Below the pieces are notes generated by a model. That model was not told where the DNA came from. It did no database searches and worked only from the letters and a program-made list of their open reading frames with translations. A stretch of DNA of 64,000 nucleotides from Paralithodes platypus (lineage: Eukaryota; Arthropoda; Malacostraca; Decapoda; Lithodidae), in NCBI GenBank assembly GCA_032716605.1, contig CM064517.1, forward strand, positions 24,254,015 to 24,318,014. Reading direction: 5' to 3'. The translations under genes and the position numbers were made by a program. This document shows, piece after piece, positions 51,172-61,208 of the stretch (position 1 is the first letter of the stretch; each line of letters begins with the position of its first letter).

Positions 51172-51221
51172 CATTATCATTAACATTATTGTAGAGCAAT
51201 AATTGAGAGATTTCCGAACAG

Positions 51222-51430
51222 GGATGGTGTGGTGCGGGAGGGGGCCCAGGTGGACATTGCGGGAACCCTGGCATTGCTGACTGGTGTAGGGATCCCAACG
51301 GGCAACCTTGGTCGTCCACTATCACAGAGTCTCACACACCTGGGTCTGAGCTCCCGTCTGGCGGCACATCGCAGGGCCGCAAGGCAACTCCTAGCCGTGG
51401 CCAGAGCTTCGGGAGTCGCAACTGATCATG
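51222..51430 (+). CDS. PIGG: PIGG-like exon (second visible)
   Basis: The acceptor is CGAACAG (AG at 51220-51221) and the donor is CATG|GTAAGTAA at 51431. In the frame set by the first exon it reads DGVVREGAQVDIAGTLALLT then GVGIPTGNLGRPL. This matches the Q.D.A.TLA...G.PIP...G.L segment that follows the GDHGMS motif in PIGG-type ethanolamine phosphate transferases. The segment closes the catalytic domain. The remainder (SSRLAAHRRAARQLLAVARA) is a likely helix. It ends with one base of the next codon carried over. The downstream exon with the transmembrane region was not found before the window edge. Confidence 0.82.
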
Positions 51431-51549
51431 GTAAGTAATATGTCTCACTTCATGCACACACACTATCGTGTAATACGATAGATAAGTCAAAATATATGCT
51501 AGCGTACGTCTCTGTGACGTGTCTAGTTAGGAGGTAGTTATTTAACGGT

Positions 51550-51748
51550 ACGAGAGCGAGGTGGAAGGACAGAGAGGGAGAGGTAGACCGAACGAGAGGT
51601 GGAAGGATGGAGTGAGGAAGTATATGGATGAAGGCGGTGCTGGTTGGGAGGAGGGATGTCGACTGACTGGGGACAGAAGTGCATGGGGGCAGTTCGTTCG
51701 TGGCCACCCCTCCGGAGATCACGGCGTCAGGCAATAGATAGATAGAAT
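51550..51748 (+). mobile_element. Short RTE-like 3' end with target duplication
   Basis: 199 bp matching 12088-12286 and ending GCAATAGATAGATAGA. It is flanked by the 10-bp duplication ATTTAACGGT (51540-51549 and 51749-51758). This proves target-primed insertion of a severely 5'-truncated copy, about 110 bp after PIGG exon 2. Confidence 0.85.
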
Positions 51749-51869
51749 ATTTAACGGTCCAGTTATTCCACGGTTAAGGCGTAGGAAGTTAGATCTTGAA
51801 TAATAAGATTGCAAGAAGTTGTAAGTAAGTTAAGATTATAAAAGGCCTTAATTAAAGTAAGAATCCTGC

Positions 51870-52330
51870 CAGCCAATCAACGCGCTGCATTTAACTATCT
51901 CTTTAGACCAGCTGAGTTTGACATTCCTGACGTTTCCCCCAACTCTGCCACACCCTCCCGTGCAGCCAATCAGGAGCCTCCGTTGTCGGAGCAATAAAAA
52001 ACTGAGCCAGCCGCGCACACATCTTCATCTTTCAAATCGCTCTCGCTCCCTCCACAGGCCGTTTCTTCGAGTTGCAATAGGTCTATGACATCAGTGCAAG
52101 CCCTATACTCCCGTAAGCCACTACAAGATCTTTGCAACCATCTCCCTGGGACATATTACTAAGAGATAAGACCAGAGGAGAGGGTAAGAAATGTTCAAAC
52201 CGCGCAGCTGGAGAAAGCACTGCCCGGGCGGCTGGCTCAACCAATCACAGCGCGGCAATTCGTGAGGCGGGGCTATAAAGAGGGGGGTGGGGCTGCAGAC
52301 GTCACTCCTGTCATGGGTCCCACTGGGTTC
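51870..52330 (+). promoter_or_regulatory. Two promoter-like or LTR-like modules
   Basis: Module one: CCAAT boxes at about 51881 and 51965, and AATAAAAAAC at about 51992. Module two: CAACCAATCACAG (about 52238), a GC box AGGCGGGGC (about 52265), TATAAAG (about 52272) and a GACGTC site (about 52298). The order CCAAT, GC box, TATA is that of a pol II core promoter. A 93-codon ORF starts at 52262 but has no known domain. Solo LTRs or an intronic promoter are both possible; I cannot choose. Confidence 0.35.
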
Positions 52331-52941
52331 ACTTGCCAGCAACTCACACTCTATCCCTCACCTGGGCAACAATGGGAACTTGGCTACACCTGCTGGACCC
52401 AGCTCGCCTATCCCATCCCATTAAAGTCCACCTCTGGCCCAACACAGCTTTCATCTACTAACCAAATACACCACAAGTATCCTGGTGCTTGTCACCACAT
52501 TGCTGGCTTACACACCTATAGCCAAGCAATTCAAAAGGGATGACAGATAGTAGATGGAACTGAAGATTTCCAGAAGAACTATTGGCCGGCCTTGAGGTGG
52601 CGAAGATTGTTCCAGAGATACCCAAGACTTTTTACAGGACCCTTATGGGCCCGAAATACCATTATTAAAAAGAGAGAAATGTTTGACAAACCCAGTGGTT
52701 CCAACCATTAGAATTGATGTGTTCTTATAGAATAAAATAAAAAGAAATAGATTAGACTCATGAATTAAATAAAAGGATGAAGTGTTGAGAGAATATAGCT
52801 GTCATTTATAGAAAAGGCTCCATGCCACTTAGCTACCAATAGTATAGGATCTTCTAGGTTAGTAGATAAATGTAAACTATAAAGATAAGGGGAAGATGAA
52901 CTAAGAGATTAAAAGTTAGAAGCAACTATAGGAATGACGTG
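52331..52941. other. Unassigned intronic sequence
   Basis: No recognised gene or repeat. AT-rich from about 52660. No paired termini seen. Confidence 0.45.
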
Positions 52942-53463
52942 GGGTGGGTGCCCAACCCCAAAAGGGGTTGAAATAGAGGAGCTATCCCCCCGCCAAAGGC
53001 AGCTTTCTAGGGCCTTTCCTAGCTGATGCTGAGAGGATTGGGATCTAGTCATTTGGTGATGGGCTGGTCTATCAGAGTGAGAGCTGAGTGATCTCTGCCA
53101 TACCCATAGCTTACTCTGACTGTTCCTTTTACTTATATATTTTCTAGATCTCAAGTGACGGCGTCTCTTCCGTGGATTGACCTCCCAATCTACCAAGATT
53201 GGAAGCCAAAGCGTGACATTTTTTCCTTTTCCCCTCAACTTTCTCTTCATAATTGCTGAGGGGCACAGGGCCCTGGGTGGGGCTTTGATTTCCTGGGCGT
53301 TTCCGCGCCCTCCTCAGCTCCCCGCCATGGAGTGGCTTCGGTCACCCAGGCTTTTTTGTGGTAGGCAGGGAGGGTTCTGTGGGGGCACTCGGTTGTGGCC
53401 TTGGCCTTGCTCGGGGCCTTGGGGCTGTTCGGCCAGGCAGCCTGGGGAACAGCAACAACAACA
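52942..53463 (-). repeat. Interspersed repeat X, copy 2 (inverted)
   Basis: Inverted partner of 48589-49107. It has the same ends (GGCTGCCTGGCCGAACAGC and AACCCCTTTNGGGTT) with scattered substitutions. Together the two copies flank PIGG exon 2. Confidence 0.75.
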
Positions 53464-53745
53464 AACATGATGTGGGGATAAATAATAGTTGCAGATAGAT
53501 TAGATCTAGCTTGAGAAATAGTTAGGACAGACACTAGTCCATATGATGAAATATACTTTTTGTTATAAAGGAAACATTGTTATTCGTAGCATTTAAGAAT
53601 AATAATTCGCCGGTATGATAATGAACTTTGTGATCATGATATAATTAAGTAACAAGTCGAGGCGACTATTGTTAGGAAATATTGTAATCCTGAGATAAGT
53701 AGTTAGTGAGTTGATAAATATAGTATCGATCAGATTAAACATTAA

Positions 53746-54179
53746 CACTTATGCTGCGGGCATATTTGGGCTATTTAGGGCATATTCAGGCACTCCTGAA
53801 TGATTAATCAAGCATCTGCATTAAATTAACTGTATTCTGCCGAAAACTAGGCGAAAATAGCTTCAAAATGAGACCAGAACGAGCTTCGTAGTTGGCGGTG
53901 TTCACCCGCAGCGTTGCCAGGGTTCACCCGCAGCGTTGCCATAGACATGCGGGAAAACCGCTAATTATTAGCTCTCGCTCGCTCGGCAACACTGTTGTGA
54001 GACACCCGCGCGAGACACAGTCTCCCTCAGTGAGCGGCTCGCTGCTTTGAGGGTCGGAGGTGGGTCCCTCACACTCCCGCCCACTGACACTCGATTTCTA
54101 CGGCTTTTACAGGCTTTTAAAGCCTGGAAATTACTGTAAATTGCCAGGACATTCCGGAACGTCACCCGCAGAGAATGGG
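53746..54179. mobile_element. TTAA MITE 5 (piggyBac-type)
   Basis: 434 bp between TTAA at 53742-53745 and 54180-54183. The ends share CTGCGGG (CACTTATGCTGCGGG; reversed right end CCCATTCTCTGCGGG). The left subterminal part has two GGGCATATTYRGGC units. An internal 21-bp unit (GTTCACCCGCAGCGTTGCCA) is tandemly duplicated at about 53899-53940. Non-coding. Confidence 0.6.
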
Positions 54180-54183
54180 TTAA

Positions 54184-54784
54184 GGATAATAATGTAATCA
54201 TGACATATAGAGAATTAAGTGTTGAATATTGATAATATAGGTGTTTATGAAATATTGATTATATCGGACCATGTAATGAGATATATTATTTGAGTAAGTG
54301 GTGTCAGTGTTATTGAGTTTATTTATTTGTCAGATAGGAAGGCAGAGTGGAGATATTCCAAAAACAAAGGGTTATATTGATGTAGGTGCCTACGGGTATG
54401 GATTTATTTGTGTTAAAGATAAGAATATATATAATGTAAGAGTGTTAAAGATAGGGAAATAGAGGTCAAATTCATTAAAGCTTTGGTCTTTGGATTAGAC
54501 ATATTGAGGCCCGGTAAAGTTGATATATTATTTTGGAGACTAGTAATGTGCCTTTGGATCGAAGTCGGAGTGATTCAATACCTGAATAGCGGGTATCCAA
54601 ATAGGTGGTAACGGGAACTTGCGAGTTCCAACGTACAATCTATTGTGGGTCGACGATAATATTCAATCTGAGTGTTGAACTCATTTTGGCCCGAACAGAG
54701 AATCAATTGCTAGGGGAACATAAAACTACAGTATGTACTCCAATTTTGCGAGAAATTGGTCGACATTGCAGGCCGAAAAAGTGG
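54184..54784. other. Unassigned intronic sequence
   Basis: AT-rich with no recognised gene or terminal repeats. Confidence 0.45.
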
Positions 54785-56503
54785 AATTCGCAAAATTGGA
54801 TTAACTAACCTTATGGGGAGAGAAGGTGCATGTTTGTTTGTAAGTAGCAAATGGAAGGAATGTGTAAGAGAGTATGGGTCTGTGGGTTCAAGGATTGTGT
54901 GGGTGAGAATGAAAGTAGGAATACAAATGTGGGTGATTGTATGTGTGTATGCCCCGACAGAGGATATACTTGAAAGAAAGAAAGAGGAGTTCTGGATGAA
55001 TGTGGAGGCGTGCCTGGAGAAGTTTGACAAGAACGAAAGAATATTTCTGATTGGGGATATGAATGGTAAGGTGGGTGATAGGAAAGTTGAGGGAGTGGTG
55101 GGAGGGTGGGGGGTACCATCAGAGGTGAATGGGAATGGTAGTGCACTTGTGGACGTATGTGTGGGGAGGAGGCTGTGGATAGCCAACACCTTCTTCCGAC
55201 ACAGAATGATCCACAGGTACACGTGGAAACGGATGTTGACGATGAAGGATAAGACAGTGGTGGAACGAAAGTCATTGATTGATTATGTATGTGTGGATGA
55301 ACGAATGAAGAAATCTGTGATGGATGCTAGGGTGTATAGGGGTATTGGAGGGGGTCTGTCTGATCATTATGTAGTGGTAGCTAAGGTTAGGATACAAAAG
55401 AAGTGGGTGAGGAGAGCTGGAGGGAGGCGAGAGGAGGGTGGAATGGTGAGGAGGGTGGAGAGGTTGCAGGAGGAGGAAGTCAGGGAGGAGTACAGGAGAG
55501 CAGTGGAAAGACGACTAGGTGGGTTCGACCTGGAAGTTATGGAGGAAGTGGAGGAGATGAGCAAGGTGTTTAAGGATGAGATCTGTGCAGCATGTGAGGA
55601 GGTGTGTGGAGTGAGGAGAAGAGGGAGGGGAGTGAAAGGTACAGCATGGTGGACAGAAGGTAAGAATAGCCGTGGAAGAAAAGAAAGCATATAGAGAGTG
55701 GTTGGGTAGTAGAGGGAATGAAGATTCCGAGAGACAGAAGCGAGCGAGGTACGTGGAGAATAAGAGGGTGGTGAAGAGAGTAGTGAAGGAAAGTAAGAGA
55801 AGAGTAGATGAGGAATTTGGAAGGAATCTGAGTGTAAAATGGAGGGAGAGTAAGAAACTGTTCTGGAAAGAAGTCAAGAAAGTTAGGGAAGGTAGCAAGG
55901 GAAACAGTAAGGGTGTGAAAGATAAGAATGGGAGAATGCTAGCCGAGAAGCAAGAGAGAGTCAAAAGATGGAGGAAGTACTTCAGTGAGTTGCTAAATGT
56001 AAGGAATGAAGAGCCAGCAAACATAGCTGGATATGGTATGGGTGGGAGAAGAAGAGAAGTAGTGGAGGAGGAGGTGGGAATCAGGAGGTCAGAAGTGTGG
56101 GAATCCATGAAAAGAGTGAAGTTGGGGAAAGCACCAGGAACAGATGGAGTGTGTGGGGAAATGTTGAGGTATGGTGGTGAGATAGTGATAGAATGGGTAT
56201 GGAAAATGTGCAAACTAGCATGGGAGAAGGGGAGTGCACCCGATGACTGGAAGACTGGCATAATAGTCCCCCTATATAAGGGCAAAGGGGAAAGAGGAGT
56301 GTGTGGTAACCACCGAGGAATATGTCTTCTAAGCGTAGTAGGGAAGGTATACAGTAGGGTAGTGATTGAGAGAGTGAGAGTGAGAACGGAGAAATGGATA
56401 GGCGACGAGCAGGGAGGTTTTAGGAAGGGAAGAGGATGTGTAGATCAGATTTTTACCCTGAATTGTGTTGTGGAGCAGTATCTGGAGAAGAAACAAAAGG
56501 TGT
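54785..56503 (+). pseudogene. RTE-like LINE, endonuclease and RT N-terminal part, cut by DIRS-E
   Basis: Frame 54756-55694 carries an AP-type endonuclease: VCVYAPTED, FLIGDMNGKVG, SLIDYVCVDE and the terminal GLSDHYVVVAKV. A frameshift near 55665 leads into frame 55672-56550 with RT motifs APGTDGVCGEML, NHRGICLLSVVGKVY and DEQGGFRKGRGCVDQIF. DIRS-E interrupts it right after KKQKVY, just before where the catalytic region begins. The 5' end is truncated before GLTNLMGREGACLF. The 3' half is expected beyond DIRS-E, outside the window. Confidence 0.8.
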
Positions 56504-56815
56504 ATTTATTAGTGGCCCCTCCATCATTGACGAACATGCCTATTACATAAGGCATCCTCTTCAAACACTAATCCGCCGTAGTTTTGAATCTACCGCGCAG
56601 AGCATTTAAAAACTGAGGAGCCTTCATCATGAGCGCACGCGACCTCACTCATGGCTTCAGTCATTATGAATTGGGTTCTCACTACGAAAAAACTTCGTAA
56701 AAAATAAAAAACAAAAAGAAAATAAGAATAACTATCTAATAAGCTTTCCATCATATCGTGGATGTACTTGTGTGGATCTCTGACCAGACGCTGAATCAGG
56801 CGTCATTCCTCCTTC
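56504..56815 (+). repeat. DIRS-E left ITR
   Basis: Left-type end (ATTTATTAGTGGCCCCTCC), about 312 bp; it ends at the same CCTTC boundary as the other copies. The partner ITR lies outside the window. Confidence 0.9.
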
Positions 56816-57133
56816 TCTGCTCTGCGCTCAGCCTGCCCGGACGTGTCTCCCCACGCTCCGCTGGTTCCGCATTCGTTGCGTCCCTAGTGAGTTTTTTCTC
56901 ATTTGTTTACTCCAGGATGTATCGAGTAAGGTTAGGATATGCGTAGCAGGAGTGTCCTGGGCTGGTTGCCCGCAGTGCAGTGTATTTTGGGTCGTGTGTT
57001 TGGGGCATCTATTTCGGATGTACCCTCGTGGTCCCATTGTGGACATGTGAACTTTTTCACAGTTGAGTTAGTTTGTGATGCAGGCGGCTTTCATTACGCG
57101 TTAATTATTGCTGCCTTTTATCTTTCTGATGAG

Positions 57134-58512
57134 GTAAGCTTTGCTTACTGACGTTCCCAGCGTATTTTTCTTCACTTAGTGAAGTTTTTTCTGGGTCCCG
57201 AGTCAGTCTTCCCTTTGCCGGAAGTATTTGCTACAGTGGTGTGTTGGCGGTGGTTCCTGTTGTGATATTTCCAGTGTTTTGTGTATATTTCAACATTTCT
57301 TATGCCGTCTACTTAGGCCTAGCCAGCCGCTCGTAGCTTTGCCACATGTACAAGTGTTATTGTTTATTATTTATAAATATGCCCTACTGTGTCATGTGTA
57401 TCCGGGTTTTAGTTGTCCCGGATATGTTTGTTTTCTGGTTTAGTTGTGTATTGGCTAATTCCACGGATTATTGTGTGACCTTAGGTTAGTCGTGCGTGGC
57501 TTTCCTCGTGTCAGTTGTACGTTCAGATGGTGTCTGATCGGGGTGGGTTTCCTTCCGGCGGGTTTTTTCTCGGTTTCACCATGAAAAAAACCCGGCCGAG
57601 AGCCGTGTTGGGCCACACGTGGTTTTAACACTGGCTTGTGTCCCCGGCGATGGGGTGTCTGTGGCTCTCCAGGACTGCGTCTCTGTGGGTGCCTGGTTTC
57701 AGGCCTCCTTTGATTCCCGGCGGGATGGCTGTACCCATCTATAAAACGTTGTTCATGCGAACATACGTTATGTAGTTTTTCTACCCGGTTTTACAAACCA
57801 CATGAAAAACCTAGCTGTTGTTTAAGGCTTTCCTCCCCGGCGATCTTTTACAAAGAAGTGGGGACAGGAACTTATGGGGTTAACGTTTGGACATCTCACC
57901 CGGCGGGTGTACCTTGGTAGGGTGGGATGAACGACTAAGTCATTCAGTTAGTTAACCAATCCATTTTTAAGTGATACTATATGTATCGCCGCCTTTACAC
58001 TTACGGCGATTGAAGGTTCAATTAGGGTTAACATCGTTTTTTCACACCCGGCGGGTGCTCCTAGGTGGAGGAACTAAGGAATTTACAAATTCAATTTCGA
58101 TTTAACCACTTAATTTAGTGATACAATTAGGTATCGCCGCCTTCAAACTTACGGCGATCTTTTTGTGACAATTCGTTAGAAATCAGATCTCGTATCAGCC
58201 TGCCCTGTGTTATTCTACTAAAATATTTCAAGGGCCGGCGTCTTTATGGGGGGTTGTTTTGTTCCAAAATTGAATCTTGAGACAGTCACCACCAGAAAGA
58301 CTATAATCGCCATGCTGGACCGTTATATTATGTCAGAGGGTATTCTTCACTTTCTTTAAAAGATTTGTTTAGATATTCTGAACCCCGCCGCGTAGCGAGC
58401 TGTGATCGTTGTGTCATTACATCTCGTTATCCGGTGGGTTATTAACACTTGTGTGCGAACATGTTGGGTTAACCTTATGAGCATTAATTCCTGGAAATTT
58501 TCTTTTTTCCAG
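57134..58512 (+). other. Putative leader intron of DIRS-E
   Basis: Donor GAG|GTAAGC at 57134, acceptor TTCTTTTTTCCAG ending 58512, again 60 nt before the ORF1 ATG. The duplicated modules lie inside (CACCCGGCGGGTG at 57897-57909 and 58045-58057). Confidence 0.5.
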
Positions 58513-58572
58513 AGCTGGGCTCCGGCGGACCAATACAGACCCGGCGGTAGTTTTCCCCCACCAGTCTCTGTC

Positions 58573-61191
58573 ATGGCTACCGTGGCCCCAGTCTTTGCTT
58601 TATGCACTACCCCTGCTTGTGCTGGTATCCCTATTTTTGCGCATACTCTTTGCATAAAGTGTGTTAAATGTCTAGACCGTTCAAGGGGTCTCTGGGTAAT
58701 GCGTAATTGTTCTTTTTGCTCCCAATTAGCTGTAAAGGTCCTTTGCGACAATGATAAGACCGCGGCAGTAGCGTTAAGAGAAGTTAGGCAACAGATGTCA
58801 GCCTACACTACCATTGTTGCGCATAAATCACTTCAATGTGACAACGTCCCTCTTTGGGATAGATTGCTCTTTGAACACCCTCCCCCTAAACGTTCCTCTA
58901 GAGTCACGAGTCATAAGCCGGCGGAGACTGGTCAGGGTTCTGTATCTTCTGCTGCTACACCAAAACGTCCAAGAGAGCCTTCACCCCCGGCGTCCGCCTC
59001 CTCGTCTCGGGCAAGATCTCGGTCTAGGTCACCTCTCAGACGCCAGTCATCTAGTCGTGCCTCTTCACCGGCGAGTAAGAAGAGTAGGACGGAAAGTTCC
59101 ACCAGTGGTCACGGCGATGAATCCTCCAGATCAAAGAGTAGTTCACGGTCACACCGTAGCCATAAATCCTCCAAAAAGGATTCCTATAAACGAAAGTCCT
59201 CTCTACATTCACCAGCTTCTAGTGCCTCTCATCGTACCTCTACCCCAGACAGAGTTTGTGTTAAGGCCCAAGGGTCCAGTGCGGCGCCTGTCCCTAAAGA
59301 GGATTTACCCATTAATATTTTAACCCTGGAATTGGAAAGTTCAGGGGGTTCAGTAATTGAGAATGTTTCAGACTCCCAAGATAGTGTAGGCCAGGGCCTC
59401 GGTGTTTGGCGGTTTGCTCAACCAGGGTCTGACCACCCACGTCCGACTCAAACGAGTCACACAGTAGCTGATGTCCACAGGGACGCGGCGATCCCATCCT
59501 CTATTCCTGACTTATCTTGGCAACAAGGTACCCCAGCTTCGGCGGGATCTTCTCAGGAGGATCAGGAGGAGAAAGACGAAGTTTCAATAATTTCGGAGAT
59601 GGAAGGGCAAGAGTCAGGCTCAGGCTTAGACGCCGCGCAGGATATTAATGATTCACCTGTAAGTTCATCAAACCAATTTGTTACGGCGCAAGAAATTAAT
59701 GGGCTACTTACTCATGCTTTATCTAAATGTTTTGGCCAACAACAGGAAAACCCCACAATGGACTTGGGGGCTCCCACGACAAGTTCTACGGTACGGCCTC
59801 TGATGACTTCGATTGATTTATCTAAGATCCCTAACCCTCCCACTCTTTTAACATCAGGGGTTACTAGGCCTGTTACGGCGGCATTGACAACTTCAAATGT
59901 CAGGGTCATAACGGATGTCAATCCACCCCCTCTAGACAAGGCGCCTCTCAGAAAGGTAGCTATGCCCTTGCTTTATGGGCCAGACGAGTCATGGGTCCTT
60001 TTGACCCCCACTAAACCAGAGCTCGCCCAACCTACCTTGTCAGGGGAACTCCGAGTACCGCGTGAGTGGGTCATCCAGGGCAATAAGTCAAAGAAATTAA
60101 GGGCCTTGGATATTTTGGGTAATGTACTAGACGTAAACATCAAGGCTATACCTAGTTATTATCACCAAGACTATTTTGTGTATGCTACTAAGCCAGCTTT
60201 ACCCCCTGCCTCAGCTTCAAAACTATTTTCAGACTGGTCTAAGCTGGATGGGTTTAATGATATTAAGACTCTGTCAGCTCTCATTCCTGAACTAGATTTA
60301 CAGACCGTCACAGACGACGCAGCTAATCCAGTTTTGAAGGTGGGGCAGTTGGGTCCAGGACCTTGGGTAGATTGGGAGATAGAGGCTCAAAACTTTGCAA
60401 CCACATTTACTTCTAAATCTTCCCACCAGATCCCTCAAGATACTCATTCGTGGTTCTCCATGCCGGTGGGTTCTGCCGGCGGAGTCCCGTCAGCTTTGTT
60501 TTCTTTTCTAGCTGCCCCTAAGATTAATCTTTGTGAGCTAAAAGACCCGTTCACTACCCCTACCCCTACTCACCTAGACAGAGAATTTAGGCTACGGGGG
60601 AAAGCTTTTCGCCTGTTCTCGCAGTACATAGTGTCTCAACAGGTGGCTAAGTCTTTACTACGGTCCACTCAGGCAATCGCAGATGCGGATGCCAGAAGAT
60701 CGGTTGAGTTATCCCGGCGACTGATCCTCCAGTCGTCAATCCAATCCTTGGGTGACATACGCACCGCCTTGCTTGAGGCGGTACGAGCACGACAAGATCT
60801 CAGGATGTCTTTAGTTCGCAAGCTACCTGATCGCATTGCGAATCAGGTGGTTATGTTACCAGTGCTTACTCCCTCTTTAATGACCCCTGAAGTGTGGCGA
60901 ACGGTGTTCAATATGGCACAGGCCTTTAAGCACAGTCCCACCCCTTCTAAGAAACCTGCATTTAACTTCCCCAAACCCAGGCCAACCGCTAAAGCTCAGC
61001 CAGGGGGATCTAAACCCTTTCTTCCGCCTAAGTCCTCCCACTCCCCCCAAGGTCAGTACAGGCATAGACAGAGTAGGTTTTCAGGTCAGAGAGGACGCGG
61101 CCAGAATAAGCCAGGTCAGGGCCAGTCTCCGGCCAACACCAGCCAGCCGGCAAAGCGTCCAGCACCACCAATCCCACCATCAAAAAACTAA
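58573..61191 (+). CDS. DIRS ORF1, Gag-like protein (copy E)
   Basis: 872 aa from MATVAPVFALC. An in-frame extension upstream to 58402 exists, but the shared start in all copies favours 58573. The N-terminal Cys/His module (CTTPAC, HTLCIKCVKC, NCSFC), SR-rich region, conserved middle domain and basic tail are all present, and no frameshift is seen. It is closer to copy D than to A over the SR-rich part. Confidence 0.87.
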   Translation: MATVAPVFALCTTPACAGIPIFAHTLCIKCVKCLDRSRGLWVMRNCSFCSQLAVKVLCDNDKTAAVALREVRQQMSAYTTIVAHKSLQCDNVPLWDRLLFEHPPPKRSSRVTSHKPAETGQGSVSSAATPKRPREPSPPASASSSRARSRSRSPLRRQSSSRASSPASKKSRTESSTSGHGDESSRSKSSSRSHRSHKSSKKDSYKRKSSLHSPASSASHRTSTPDRVCVKAQGSSAAPVPKEDLPINILTLELESSGGSVIENVSDSQDSVGQGLGVWRFAQPGSDHPRPTQTSHTVADVHRDAAIPSSIPDLSWQQGTPASAGSSQEDQEEKDEVSIISEMEGQESGSGLDAAQDINDSPVSSSNQFVTAQEINGLLTHALSKCFGQQQENPTMDLGAPTTSSTVRPLMTSIDLSKIPNPPTLLTSGVTRPVTAALTTSNVRVITDVNPPPLDKAPLRKVAMPLLYGPDESWVLLTPTKPELAQPTLSGELRVPREWVIQGNKSKKLRALDILGNVLDVNIKAIPSYYHQDYFVYATKPALPPASASKLFSDWSKLDGFNDIKTLSALIPELDLQTVTDDAANPVLKVGQLGPGPWVDWEIEAQNFATTFTSKSSHQIPQDTHSWFSMPVGSAGGVPSALFSFLAAPKINLCELKDPFTTPTPTHLDREFRLRGKAFRLFSQYIVSQQVAKSLLRSTQAIADADARRSVELSRRLILQSSIQSLGDIRTALLEAVRARQDLRMSLVRKLPDRIANQVVMLPVLTPSLMTPEVWRTVFNMAQAFKHSPTPSKKPAFNFPKPRPTAKAQPGGSKPFLPPKSSHSPQGQYRHRQSRFSGQRGRGQNKPGQGQSPANTSQPAKRPAPPIPPSKN

Positions 61192-61208
61192 AGTCTCTCT
61201 CACTCCCG

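Larger units (their letters stand above)
908..51221 (+). other. PIGG: Inferred ~50-kb PIGG intron filled with mobile elements
   Basis: It starts GTTAGT after 907 and ends CGAACAG before 51222. The peptide crosses it without a gap: a TFPPK end joins MDGVVREGAQVD, and family members have a similar spacing between the corresponding ISSAF and Q.D motifs. It contains four DIRS copies, RTE, R2-like and other LINE fragments, and four TTAA MITEs. The polypyrimidine tract before the acceptor is poor, so splice use is inferred from protein continuity and phase. Confidence 0.7.

Noticed and set aside
55367..56285. Long Ser/Leu/Pro-rich minus-strand ORFs opposite the RTE-like element
   Set aside because: Antisense shadows of purine-rich coding sequence; no motif.
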